Assembly: GCF_025766255.1 (NCBI RefSeq)
Contig: NW_026516801.1
Location: 41,514-105,513, forward strand
DNA from: Zychaea mexicana
Taxonomy: Eukaryota > Mucoromycota > Mucoromycetes > Mucorales > Lichtheimiaceae
Reading direction: 5' to 3'
DNA: 64,000 nucleotides
Part shown: one piece after another, positions 48,173 to 58,806 of the stretch
Layout of the letters: each line of letters starts with the position of its first letter
Position numbering within the stretch: the stretch's first letter is position 1
Made by a program: the position numbers and the translations under genes
The notes under the pieces: generated by a model
The model's database searches: none
The model's input: the letters and a program-made list of their open reading frames with translations, nothing else
Told to the model about the DNA's origin: nothing

Positions 48173-50494
48173 CAGTTGACCCCCACTTTTTGCAGTAGCG
48201 GTTTTTCATAAAAAAAACTGCAAAAAGCGGGGAACTGCAAAAAGTGAGGATGGGTATAAGGGTGTTACACAGGCTGAGTATAGCTTAGCTTACTAAGTGT
48301 CAATTATGTGAACCAATTAAAGAATATCGGTACTTTGTTGAGGTTACTTTCACATTGCAATGTCTATATAAAAAGACTTGAATTTTTGCAATTGTCTTAT
48401 ACACACTACTCAAACTACACATCATGACGAAAGGAAAATATGAAAAGCTTACTGACGAAATAAGTGAAGCAGCGTATCAGTACTACGTTGCCAAAGAGAA
48501 AGCGCTGCGCAAGTATACATATAAGGATTTACTCGACTGGATAAAAACAACATACAACCTTGAGAGTGTTGCGAACACAACAACAATTTCATGAATGATT
48601 GCTAAGAGAAAACATGAAGAAGAAAACGGCATCGAGAGAAATAAAAGACAAAAAGCTCGAGCAAAGTTTCCCATATGTTTAAGCTTATTGAGTACTGCTT
48701 ACTATTCACTTTACTAATAAGAAAGCAAAATAATACAATAGGAACTAGAATACGCTTTATATACATGGATAGAACAAAGATTCCATGAGAAGACCCCAAT
48801 CAATTGGGATATTATTAAGAAAGCTGGTGAAAACTTTGCAACTAAGCTGCAAATCTCAACTGAGGACTTGACATTCTCCAATGGCTGGCAAAACCGCTTC
48901 CAAAAACGATATAACCTCAAGGTCCAAAAAATAAGTGGTAAAGCTAGCTCTGCTGATGTCACACTCGCAGAAGTCAAGTTGCCTGAAATCCAACGAATGC
49001 TAGAAAAATATGCGTTAAAGGACATTTACAACATGGACGAGACAGCTGTCTTCTACTCCAGTGCTCCTGTGTCTACAATTGCACCTGGACCGTTTAAAGG
49101 GGTCAAGCAGGACAAGTCGTGGATGACACTTGTATTGACGACGAATGCTGATGGATCTGATAAGTGGCACCCCTGGTTCATTGGCAAGGCACAGCGCCCA
49201 ACCTGTTTCAGCAAAGTATGCTATACGATAAAGTAAAAGATGATGATCAACTGCTTATTATATTTTCTATATAACAACAGGCACAGCAGAGAAAGGTTGA
49301 CATCTGGAAGTACCGTGCAAATGCCAATGCTTGGATGACGCGCGATATCTTCAAGAAGTACCTTACTATGTTGGATAAATCGATGGTGTATCAGCAAAGA
49401 AAAATTGCATTGCTCTTAGACAACTTTTCGGGCCATTTTTGCGATTACGAGCCAAAGAATGTCGAGCTAGTATATTTGCCGCCAAATACAACATCGCTTA
49501 TGCAGCCTTTAGATGCTGGTATTATCCGCAGCTTCAAGGTGCATTTCAAGTACGTTGTTGTTATAATTATTAGATAGGCTTATTTTATATGTATATGGAA
49601 ATTTGAAAGTAACCATTTTCTCTGTTGTATTAGGAATTTGCAATATGAGCATGCATATAGCAGAATTCAGGAGCGCTTGGAAAAAGGCTTGCCTGTTAAT
49701 GACGGAAATACGTTTCGTATTGATGTTTTGACAGCAATACAATGGTGTCATGAGGCATGGTAAAGTGGTCCAGTGCTGACAATTGTAAACTGCTACATAA
49801 AAACGAGGGTAATAGATGCAGTCATGACTAGCAGCACTGATAGTGGGTCAGACAATGCAGACGAAGTTGCACTTGGCCAGATTGATGATCATCTCAGTCT
49901 TATTTATGGTGCCAACAACCTTGCAAATTTCACTTTTGATGCAGATCCACCTGAGGAAATTGCATCTGTTCATCCACTGCTTTCCGATGAAGAAATTGTT
50001 AGTGCTGTTCTTAATGAAAAAGTAGCTGATGATGTTGTTGACAACGGCAATGAAGATACTAGCATGACTGTTGTTTCATCTGAACCTGTTACACCGGTAT
50101 AAAGTTTGCAAGAAAAAACAATTGCTATTTTAGATGCCCCAGAACATCAAAACATCCAGAATGAGCTCAGAAAAGTCTGGGATGATTTCTGCAAGAAAAG
50201 CCAGAACAAACAATCCAGAATCACCAATTATTTTCAGTGATAAAACCTTTATGTAATAAATATAAAGCTTTATATAGAAAACTAGGAAGTATCAGTGGTT
50301 CGATTCTCAGTGTCGCCGCTCTCTGGGGAGAATGAAAACCACTAGCAGGAAATTGCAGGTCCTGGTTTTGGGCTGCAAAATGCAAAAAGTGAGGAAACTG
50401 CAATTTTGCTAAGTGATGAGCGGGATTCCTCCAAAAAAAGCTGCAAAACTGAGGATCTGCAAAAAGCGGAGGTGCAAAAAGCGGGGGTCAACTG
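48173..50494 (+). mobile_element. Element B1: pogo/Tigger-like DNA transposon, 2322 bp
   Basis: Terminal inverted repeats begin CAGTTGACCCCC at both ends, and the target duplication is TA (48171-48172 and 50495-50496). Subterminal copies of CTGCAAAAAG(C/T)G(G/A)GG occur on both sides, likely transposase-binding sites. It lies inside A1 and interrupts its reading frame exactly between two bases of a Tyr codon. A TATATAAAAA promoter-like box is near 48365. The copy at 56484-58806 is almost identical. Confidence 0.92.
48424..50240 (+). pseudogene. B1 transposase (DDE_1, CENP-B/Tigger type), inactivated
   Basis: The gene reads MTKGKYEKLTDEISEAAYQY, then a CENP-B-like HTH pair, FSNGWQNRFQKRYNLKVQ, and catalytic parts IYNMDETAVFY and ALLLDNFSGHFCDYEP followed by VYLPPNTTSLMQPLDAGIIR. 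A normal intron lies from 49217 to about 49281. Lesions are a TGA at 48592-48594, a first-intron donor changed to ATATGT (48673-48678) where element D has GTAAAT at the same protein position, a TAA at 49761-49763 and another TAA near 50099. The same lesions are present in B2. It resembles the D transposase throughout but is clearly a different family. Confidence 0.85.
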
Positions 50495-51947
50495 TATGTA
50501 TCAGTTTTTTTCTTTCTAACTGTATTATATACAAATAAAGAATATCCCGGACCTTACTATGAAATAGAAAAAGGATTACTAATATTATATCATTTAGTGA
50601 CTGGCTTTACTTCAAAAGAAACTAAACAATTTATTCCATATTCAACATTCTATACTATTTATAAAGAATTTTGGATCACAAATTATGAAAAATGAAATAA
50701 ATTTACTGATTATTGTTTAAAAAATATGTTTTCAAATATAAAGATAAGAATTTTATCAGCAAAAATTAAAAATCCAAAACATTTTAAAAATATAACATTA
50801 TTATTAGATGGTCATGATTCTTCTATAAATTATAGTAAGCCTGATATATCTTTTCAAAAAAAATGATCTTTTAAATTAAAAAAATCAGGAATAAGAACAC
50901 AAATTTTATGTGATATAAATGAAATGGCTATTTTAATTTCTAAAAGTAGTTTATGTGGAAATAGTAGTGATGGAGGTATGATGCTCAATATGAAATTATA
51001 TAATAATATAAATAAAGGGGATTGTATAGCCCTTGATAGTGGTTATACTCTTTTTATAAAACAATTTGAAAATCTATGTAAAGAAAAAAATTATGAATTA
51101 TCGGATAATAACTTTTTTTATCCAATACGAAAAGAAAATAATATAAAATTAACAAAACAAGAAGAACATTATAATGATGTGTTTAGCAGTTTTCGTTCTA
51201 TAATTGAACAACAATTTTGTGATTTACAACAAAAATATAAAAGATTTGATAATAATAACTCCATGTTAAAAGCTGATGATATTAAATATATAAATTTACA
51301 AATAAAAGTTTCATTCTTATTGAAAAATATCCAGAAATTTTGTGATAAATGTAATATTATTACACAAGAACATCATAAGTTATGGATAAATAATGATTTT
51401 GAATTTCCTACAGAAACTAAGTTAATTGATATAGTTTATATTAATGAAATGGAACAATTAGAGAAACTTAAAAAAATAAATAAAATTCAAGATGATTTAT
51501 ATAAATATTAATGAAACTAATATAATAAATGATAATATGAATATTGATGAAACAGAAGAAGAAGATAATGATAATAATAAAAATGATATTGATTTTCCAC
51601 AATATGAAAATCCTACTAAAAAAAGAAAAAAAAGGTTTAGAAAAAATAAAATTATTAATATATATAATATAAGAAATTTAAATAAAGATAATGATATTTT
51701 TGAAGTAGAAGATATAATAGATCATAAAATTAATGATAACAATTCATATGTATTTTGGGTTAAATGGAAAAACTATGATTCATCAGAAAATACTTGGGTT
51801 AATGAAGTTGATTTTAAAGAAAAAGATATAATTAGAGAATATTTTAAAGATAAAAAAATAATATACAAAATTTAACCTTAAATAATTAAATAGATAATCT
51901 TTATTTTACAAAATAAAAAGTATTTAAAAAAAATATATTGTTTTTAG

Positions 51948-52819
51948 TTATTGATTATCTAACAATGATGATTGACTTGATTGAGACGATTGCTGCGTCA
52001 TGGATGAGTATATGCGCTTGAGTTTCTTGTTGTATGTAATGCCTTGATTTAAATCTCGGAGTGTGCGTTGCATGTCGGGAATATTGGTGACCAATCTTGC
52101 TTTGCTTCGTTCCAGAAGCTTGATATTACTGGTGCAGATTGTTTCTAAGTTGTTGGTATAGTTTGATTTGTATTCTACAGCAGAAACATGCTCGTTCATG
52201 GCGAGCTGATACAAGTGTTTAATGGTGGGGTCGCTAGGTTGAGTGTGCGCAAACAAAGACGCTTGTTGCTCAATAAGGAAACGTGACAATGCCAGCAATG
52301 GGTTCAATGTCGATGTTTCTTGCAAAGCAGTTTCTGCAGTGCTTTCAGGGGAGACCATATAGCAACATTTTGCCCAAGCAGTGCAAGGAGATTCTAACAG
52401 CCACAGCTTTGAGCACGTTGGCGTGAACTCGTTTGAGAAGGATTTGGGGGCTACTTTTGCAATGCAAAAAACTAACACCACTGGTTTGTTCGAATAAAGC
52501 TGAATGATGTGAAGACAGTAGGACATGACACGCTGAATGAAGGCCTCGTCCACAACATTCTAGACTTCAATGAGGAACAGTGGCAGAGAACTCTGAATGG
52601 ATAGCCGTGGGATGTAGACAACATCGCTCTTTTTGCCGTCTTTCCACTCTGTTCCAGCGGTCATATACGTGCCATGTGGTACTTCTAGTATTGAAGCCGT
52701 AACCAGATCAATAACGCTTTACTGTTTTAGAATCTCTTTGCTTAACCGGTCTGAACCAGGCAAATCGTTGCCTGGCAACTCAAAGGTTAAGAGATCGTGC
52801 TCTTCCTTGGGGGACTAAT
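51948..52819 (-). pseudogene. Rpn-like PD-(D/E)XK nuclease gene, broken by nonsense codons
   Basis: Reading down from 52819 the minus strand gives FELPGNDLPGSD, an in-frame TAG near 52720, then LVTASILEVPHGTYMTAGTE and the nuclease core: Asp in KKSDVVYIP and Glu in FLIEV, where the next codon is TAG (52561-52563) in place of the expected Gln. The frame continues NVVDEAFIQRVMSYCLHIIQ and PVVLVFCI to a Ser-rich end at 51948. This layout (D...ExQ, then an LVFxI strand) matches the Rpn/Transposase_31-like nucleases that are repeated in Mucoromycota genomes. It is GC-richer than the flanking AT-rich DNA, so it is a separate piece. Confidence 0.55.
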
Positions 52820-53031
52820 CGGGTTATTACCATATAACTTGCTATCAACAAATTTTTAATTATTGGCTGAATTTTGAAAATCAAAAAAACAAAATTGAAT
52901 TTTTTTACAATATAAAATATAATCATAATAATATAAGTTGATAAAAATGGTTATCCTTAATACAGATATTCTTGTATGTAAACAATCTATGATAATCTCA
53001 ATGAAAAATATCATGACTCAAGTTATGGATA

Positions 53032-55932
53032 TGGTGCACGCCACCTTAAACCGTACCGCTTTAGTGAGTAACTTTAAAGTACTGTGAAACCATCTCACTA
53101 CCCTATATCAAAATTTTAAACTGATAAAAATGTTCCTTTTGACCAGGAGAACAAAGTTATCAGTTTGGATTTTTCATTTTTCTAATAAAGTTTTGAGTTA
53201 CCATCGCTCAAAGTCGGAACAAGTTTATAAGTGATGGGGAAAATTGACAGTAGTTCGAATCCAGCTTAAACCAATCAGGAGCTTTCGTTTGTTCGGCAAA
53301 TATATATGCCGAACTTGTACTACATGAGATCTTCACCGATTATCGATTATACTGTTACATATTGCTGCGTATAGAAATTTCGTCAGTAGATTGTAGTCTT
53401 ATGCACCTCTTTCTTTTACAAAGAATCTAATATTCATTATAGGAAGCGTCAACAGACGAAGTCGCCTTGTCAAAAACAACCAGCAACGTGTGCAAAGTGG
53501 CCAATTCGGCAAAAAACTACCTGAACCTACAGATAGCTCACGCGCTAGCTATAGCAGCGATGATTCTTCCAATGATTCTTGTGAATACGACGATACTAAT
53601 GGGTTGGAACATGAAAGGGATGATACTGTACTGGAACGTTCAGGAACTCGTTTGCTTGAATGGTTTCAAGGTGCCGACAATAAGCTAAGAAGCTCGTATA
53701 CTGGTATATATTCTCTATAATTATGATAGCAGCACAATGAAACACATACAAATGGTCTATTGCATCCTAAGAAAAAAATTGACAATGTTGGGTGAATGTA
53801 GGCAAATCAGAAAGTACTTATTATCGACGAAAACGGGATGCTAAGGAACTCGCTGCCTATGTAGAAAAAATGAGACGGCTCACTGATATGGGATTTACTA
53901 AGATTCAAGATCCTGTGGAAACGAGCAACAGCAGCTGTGATGATGAAGATGCCGACGTTGAAATCGATGAAGAGCTGGAGGTGTTAAAGGTCGTGCGGCC
54001 TGCTTTGACCTAATTACGCAAGGATATCAAAAATAAGAAAACCGAAATGAGCATGATGTCAACTATTGAGGCCAACAAATACCTTAGCATCGAAAAATAT
54101 TCCAAGCTCCGGATCGACGATAACATGCATATTATGGAGGCAACACGATTGGTTGCAGATGTCATTGGGGAGAAACACACTAAACATTTGCTGACAAGAA
54201 TCCGTTGGTGGACCAAAGAGTATCTTGAAACCGGCAAGATTTGCGTTAATCGCCAAGGTGCTCATGTTAAGTCTGCGTCACTTTTGGCTGATGAAAATGT
54301 CAAGGAGGCTGCTTGCACTTGGATCCGTAGTCGAAAGCCAGCAGAAAGGAGTATCCCAGAGCTCAAGGTGGAACTAGAAACGAATATATTTCCGAAAGTA
54401 TCCAATATCAGCAACGCAACAGTATCTGAGCGCACCATCACACGATATATGGCTCACTGGGGATTTGAGTATAGAGAAAGTGGAAAAGATGTATGTAGAT
54501 GGAAAATATCAACTATATATTAGCACATTAGATAGATGGCTAAACGTACTCCTTTTATAATTGTCGACAGATCTATTTTGATGGTCACGAAAGAGATGAT
54601 GTAAAGGAGTACCGTGTTCGCTGGGCCAGGGCAATGATGGGATACCGCAAGAAGATGAAAACGTACACTGAAGATAGTGAGTTGGTCAAGCCAGTGTTAG
54701 AGGACGAAAACGACGTTGAGCTGGTGATGGTGACACACGACGAATGCATATTTTATGCAAACGATGACAAGAAAACCAATTGGCTTGCACAAGGCGAAAC
54801 TCCCTTAAAGAAGAAAGGACCAGGAGCATCGTTGATGGTAAGCGATTTCTTGTGACCATGTCATGGCCGGCTCATGCTATCAGAAGAGCTTCGTAGTCTC
54901 CCTGAGCATGCAGACATTCCATATGAAGCACGAGAAATCATTTCACGTGGTGCAAACCGTGAAGGCTATTGGAAAAGTGAAGATATGGTCAAACAATTAA
55001 AGGAAAAAGCAATTCCTATATTCCAGGCAATGCATCCTAATTGTAAAGGTATGTCTTTCTAATCATTATATCATATATACTGCATATTATTTAATACAGC
55101 GTAATTAATCTCTTACCCGAACAGCTGTCTTTTGCTTTGACCAGAGTTCCAACCGCAATGCCTACAGGGAGAACGCCTTACGGGCCCAAAAGTTCAATCT
55201 TAATCCAAAAAAAATCAGTCAAAAGCAATACTTTCGCGAACCATCAACTCGTATCCGGGATGGGTGGTTTTTTGATGAAAAGAACGAAATGATGTTTCAA
55301 TTCATGTACAGAAGAATTGATGGAAAAATTCATCTGCGAGGCATGCATGAAGTTAGTATTTTTTGTACCATTAGTCACGAGACATAGCACTCACTGTTAT
55401 TTCATTCTTTTGTAGATTTTAGAAGAAAGAGGCCTTTGGAAACAAGGGATGCAGAAAAAGGAAGCAACAGAGGTTTTAAGTGCCCAGCTTGACTTCACCT
55501 CAGAAAAAAGTGCTATAGCATATGCTGTTCAAGGCGCCGGCCACGTTTTTCAGCTTTACCCAAAGTTTCATTGTGAGTGCAATTTCATTGAACGCTATTG
55601 GGGTGCTGTTAAACGAGAAGTGCGTAAGCGATGCAACTACACTTTTGCAAGCCTCAAGAAAACTGTCCCCGAAGTTCTTGATAGTATTCCGCTGCCAATG
55701 ATCTGTAATTTCGAGCGTAGAGTATGGAGATACATTAAGGCATACCATGATGGTTTAGAAGGTCGTGATGCTATTGATGCTGTAAAAATCTACACATCTC
55801 ACAGAAGAGTTCGAAAGAACATGTAAATATATCTATCCATTTCATATGCGGCATTTGAAAAATAGCGGGGATTTAAATTAAAAAATTGACAGTAATTTTT
55901 GCTGGAGGTATGGTTTAAGGTGGCATGCACCA
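53032..55932 (+). mobile_element. Element C: 2.9-kb transposon with IS630/Tc1-fold transposase
   Basis: Terminal inverted repeats of about 26 bp start TGGTGCA(C/T)GCCACCTTAA, and the TA target duplication is at 53030-53031 and 55933-55934. The encoded transposase is decayed but readable: an N-terminal variable part (from about 53467), TYYRRKRDAKELAAYVEKMR, TRLVADVIGEKHTKHLLTRI, IYFDGHERDDVKEYRVRWAR, catalytic Asp in THDECIFYANDDKKTNW, catalytic Asp in FCFDQSSNRNAYRENAL, and catalytic Glu in CNFIERYWGAVKRE, ending near 55826. A TAA (54011) and a TGA (54853) interrupt it. The DE/FDxSSN/FIExYWG spacing parallels Tc1-type DDE enzymes, and the same family is common in mushrooms and arbuscular mycorrhizal fungi. 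Its formal superfamily name is not certain. Confidence 0.82.
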
Positions 55933-56395
55933 TAAATATTTGATGATGAAATTCTATGTGATTTGAAAGAAGAAAAACAAAAACTAATGAAAAATATCAT
56001 CAAGGAAAAATTGAGAAACAAAAACAAACAATTTTTGGTATATCAATAGCAGTAATAATATATGTTCATATGTTTATAAAAGAGGAAAAAAAGAAGGATA
56101 TATGTGTCATCGGAAAATAAGAATAAATATTGGTAATAATAAACCAGATTATTTATGTTCTCAACATAGTAAACTACATGTACCTAAAAAAAAAGGAAAA
56201 AAAAGAGAGAAAACAATCTAAAAATTTTGAAAATAAGAGAAAGAATATCAAGAAAATTAAAAATATATATATATGTAATGGAGGAGTTCTTAGTTTTGCT
56301 GATGTTATCAATAAAATAATGCAATATTTCACTCTAAATATACAAAAAGAAGTCATCCTCACTAAATATAGGGTAGAGTATGCCATTTTTTTTAT
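55933..56395. other. AT-rich filler between elements C and A2
   Basis: The plus strand shows a short segment with Cys and His (CHRKIRINIGNNKPDYLCSQ) followed by Lys-rich low complexity, possibly another decayed AT-rich gene. The 15-base string AATGAAAAATATCAT occurs on both sides of element C (53000 and 55987), so C may have landed in a repeat. No intact gene. Confidence 0.35.
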
Positions 56396-56483
56396 CTAGA
56401 TATTTTTCTCTTTCATATAATCATCAATAATATCTTTTGTATTAAAATCACTTTGTTTGACCCAGCTATTTTCATCATTACTA

Positions 56484-58806
56484 CAGTTGACCCCCGCTTT
56501 TTGCAGTAGCGGTTTTTCATGAAAAAAACTGCAAAAAGTGGGGAACTGCAAAAAGTGAGGATGGGTATAAGGGTGTTACACAGGCTGAGTATAGCTTAGC
56601 TTACTAAGTGTCAATTATGTGAACCAATTAAAGAATATCGGTACTTTGTTGAGGTTACTTTCACATTGCAATGTCTATATAAAAAGACTTGAATTTTTGC
56701 AATTGTCTTATACATACTACTCAAACTACACATCATGACGAAAGGAAAATATGAAAAGCTTACTGACGAAATAAGTGAAGCAGCGTATCAGTACTACGTC
56801 GCCAAAGAGAAAGCGCTGCGCAAGTATACATATAAGGATTTACTCGACTGGATAAAAACAACATACAACCTTGAGAGTGTTCCGAATACAACAACAATTT
56901 CATGAATGATTGCTAAGAGAAAACATGAAGAAGAAAACGGCATCGAGAGAAATAAAAGACAAAAAGCTCGAGCAAAGTTTCCCATATGTTTAAGCTTATT
57001 GAGTACTGCTTACTATTCACTTTACTAATAAGAAAGCAAAATAATACAATAGGAACTAGAATACGCTTTATATACATGGATAGAACAAAGATTCCATGAG
57101 AAGATCCCAATCAATTGGGATATTATTAAGAAAGCTGGTGAAAACTTTGCAACTAAGCTGCAAATCTCAACTGAGGACTTGACATTCTCCAATGGCTGGC
57201 AAAACCGCTTCCAAAAACAATATAACCTCAAGGTCCAAAAAATAAGTGGTGAAGCTAGCTCTGCTGATGTCACACTCGCAGAAGTCAAGTTGCCTGAAAT
57301 CCAACGAATGCTAGAAAAATATGCGTTAAAGGACATTTACAACATGGACGAGACAGCTGTCTTCTACTCCAGTGCTCCTGTGTCTACAATTGCACCTGGA
57401 CCGTTTAAAGGGGTCAAGCAGGACAAGTCGTGGTTGACACTTGTATTGACGACGAATGCTGATGGATCTGATAAGTGGCACCCCTGGTTCATTGGCAAGG
57501 CACAGCGCCCAACCTGTTTCAGCAAAGTATGCTATACGATAAAGTAAAAGATGATGATCAACTGCTTATTATATTTTCTATATAACAACAGGCACAGCAG
57601 AGAAAGGTTGACATCTGGAAGTACCGTGCAAATGCCAATGCTTGGATGACGCGCGATATCTTCAAGAAGTACCTTACTATGTTGGATAAATCGATGGTGT
57701 ATCAGCAAAGAAAAATTGCATTGCTCTTAGACAACTTTTCAGGCCATTTTTGCGATTACGAGCCAAAGAATGTCGAGCTAGTATATTTGCCGCTAAATAC
57801 AACATCGCTTATGCAGCCTTTAGATGCTGGTATTATCCGCAGCTTCAAGGTGCATTTCAAGTACGTTGTTGTTATAATTATTAGATAGGCTTATTTTATA
57901 TGTATATGGAAATTTGAAAGTAACCATTTTCTCTGTTGTATTAGGAATTTGCAATATGAGCATGCATATAGCAGAATTCAGGAGCGCTTGGAAAAAGGCT
58001 TGCCTGTTAATGACGGAAATACGTTTCGTATTGATGTTTTGACAGCAATACAATGGTGTCATGAGGCATGGTAAAGTGGTCCAGTGCTGACAATTGTAAA
58101 CTGCTACATAAAAACGAGGGTAATAGATGCAGTCATGACTAGCAGCACTGATAGTGGGTCAGACAATGCAGACGAAGTTGCACTTGGCCAGATTGATGAT
58201 CATCTCAGTCTTATTTATGGTGCCAACAACCTTGCAAATTTCACTTTTGATGCAGATCCACCTGAGGAAATTGCATCTGTTCATCCACTACTTTCCGATG
58301 AAGAAATTGTTAGTGCTGTTCTTAATGAAAAAGTAGCTGATGATGTTGTTGACAACGGCAATGAAGATACTAGCATGACTGTTGTTTCATCTGAACCTGT
58401 TACACCGGTATAAAGTTTGCAAGAAAAAACAATTGCTATTTTAGATGCCCCAGAACATTAAAACATCCAGAATGAGCTCAGAAAAGTCTGGGATGATTTC
58501 CGCAAGAAAAGCCAGAACAAACAATCCAGAATCACCAATTATTTTCAGTGATAAAACCTTTATGTAATAAATATAAAGCTTTATATAGAAAACTAGGAAG
58601 TATCAGTGGTTCGATTCTCAGTGTCGCCGCTCTCTGGGGAGAATGAAAACCACTAGTGGGAAATTGCAGGTCCTGGTTTTGGGCTGCAAAATGTAAAAAG
58701 TGAGGAAACTGCAATTTTACTAAGTGATGAGCGGGATTCCTCCAAAAAAAGCTGCAAAAACTGAGGATCTGTAAAAAGTGGAGGTGCAAAAAGCGGGGGT
58801 CAACTA
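56484..58806 (+). mobile_element. Element B2: second copy of the pogo/Tigger-like transposon
   Basis: The copy is 2323 bp and has the same terminal and subterminal repeats as B1. The last base of the right end is A instead of G. TA flanks both sides (56482-56483, 58807-58808). About twenty base differences from B1 were seen by eye, mostly transitions and several at CpG. It is inserted into A2 in opposite orientation. Confidence 0.92.
56735..58551 (+). pseudogene. B2 transposase (DDE_1), inactivated in the same way as B1
   Basis: It has the same reading frames as in B1, with the shared TGA (56903-56905), the ATATGT donor (56984-56989) and the TAA (58072-58074). Catalytic landmarks IYNMDETAVFY and LLLDNFSGHFCDYEP are unchanged. 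Residue differences include W-M/L in the DKSW segment and P/L in VYLPxNTT. Confidence 0.85.

Larger units (their letters stand above)
47943..51875 (+). mobile_element. Element A1: AT-rich transposon encoding a DDE transposase with chromodomain, interrupted by B1
   Basis: Base composition is far richer in A+T than host genes. The coding region starts at ATG 47943, is split by element B1 (48173-50494), resumes at 50497 in the same codon, and ends 51511. A one-base frame change then leads to 51492-51875. Features in order are an HTH-like segment (EYPGPYYEIEKGLLILYHLV), catalytic Asp in LLLDGHDSS, IRTQILCDINEMAILIS, catalytic Asp in ALDSGYTLF, FYPIRKENN, and catalytic Glu in FSSFRSIIEQQFCDLQQKY. 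This is the DDE_Tnp_4 (IS5/Harbinger-type) layout. A chromodomain ends it: FEVEDIIDHK, YVFWVKWKNYDSSENTWV. Two in-frame TGA codons (50693, 50864) and the frame change suggest decay. Element ends and terminal repeats were not found. Confidence 0.78.

Noticed and set aside
50296..50312. GGTTCGATTC in B1 (and B2), like a tRNA B box
   Set aside because: No A box or cloverleaf can be drawn around it. It is part of the transposon.
47943..51875. Whole AT-rich block as mitochondrial DNA or endobacterial contamination
   Set aside because: It encodes a chromodomain, a eukaryotic nuclear module, and is interrupted by eukaryotic pogo elements containing spliceosomal introns.
53250..53262. GTTCGAATCC, like a tRNA T-loop
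   Set aside because: The upstream sequence has no acceptor stem or A box. It lies within element C.
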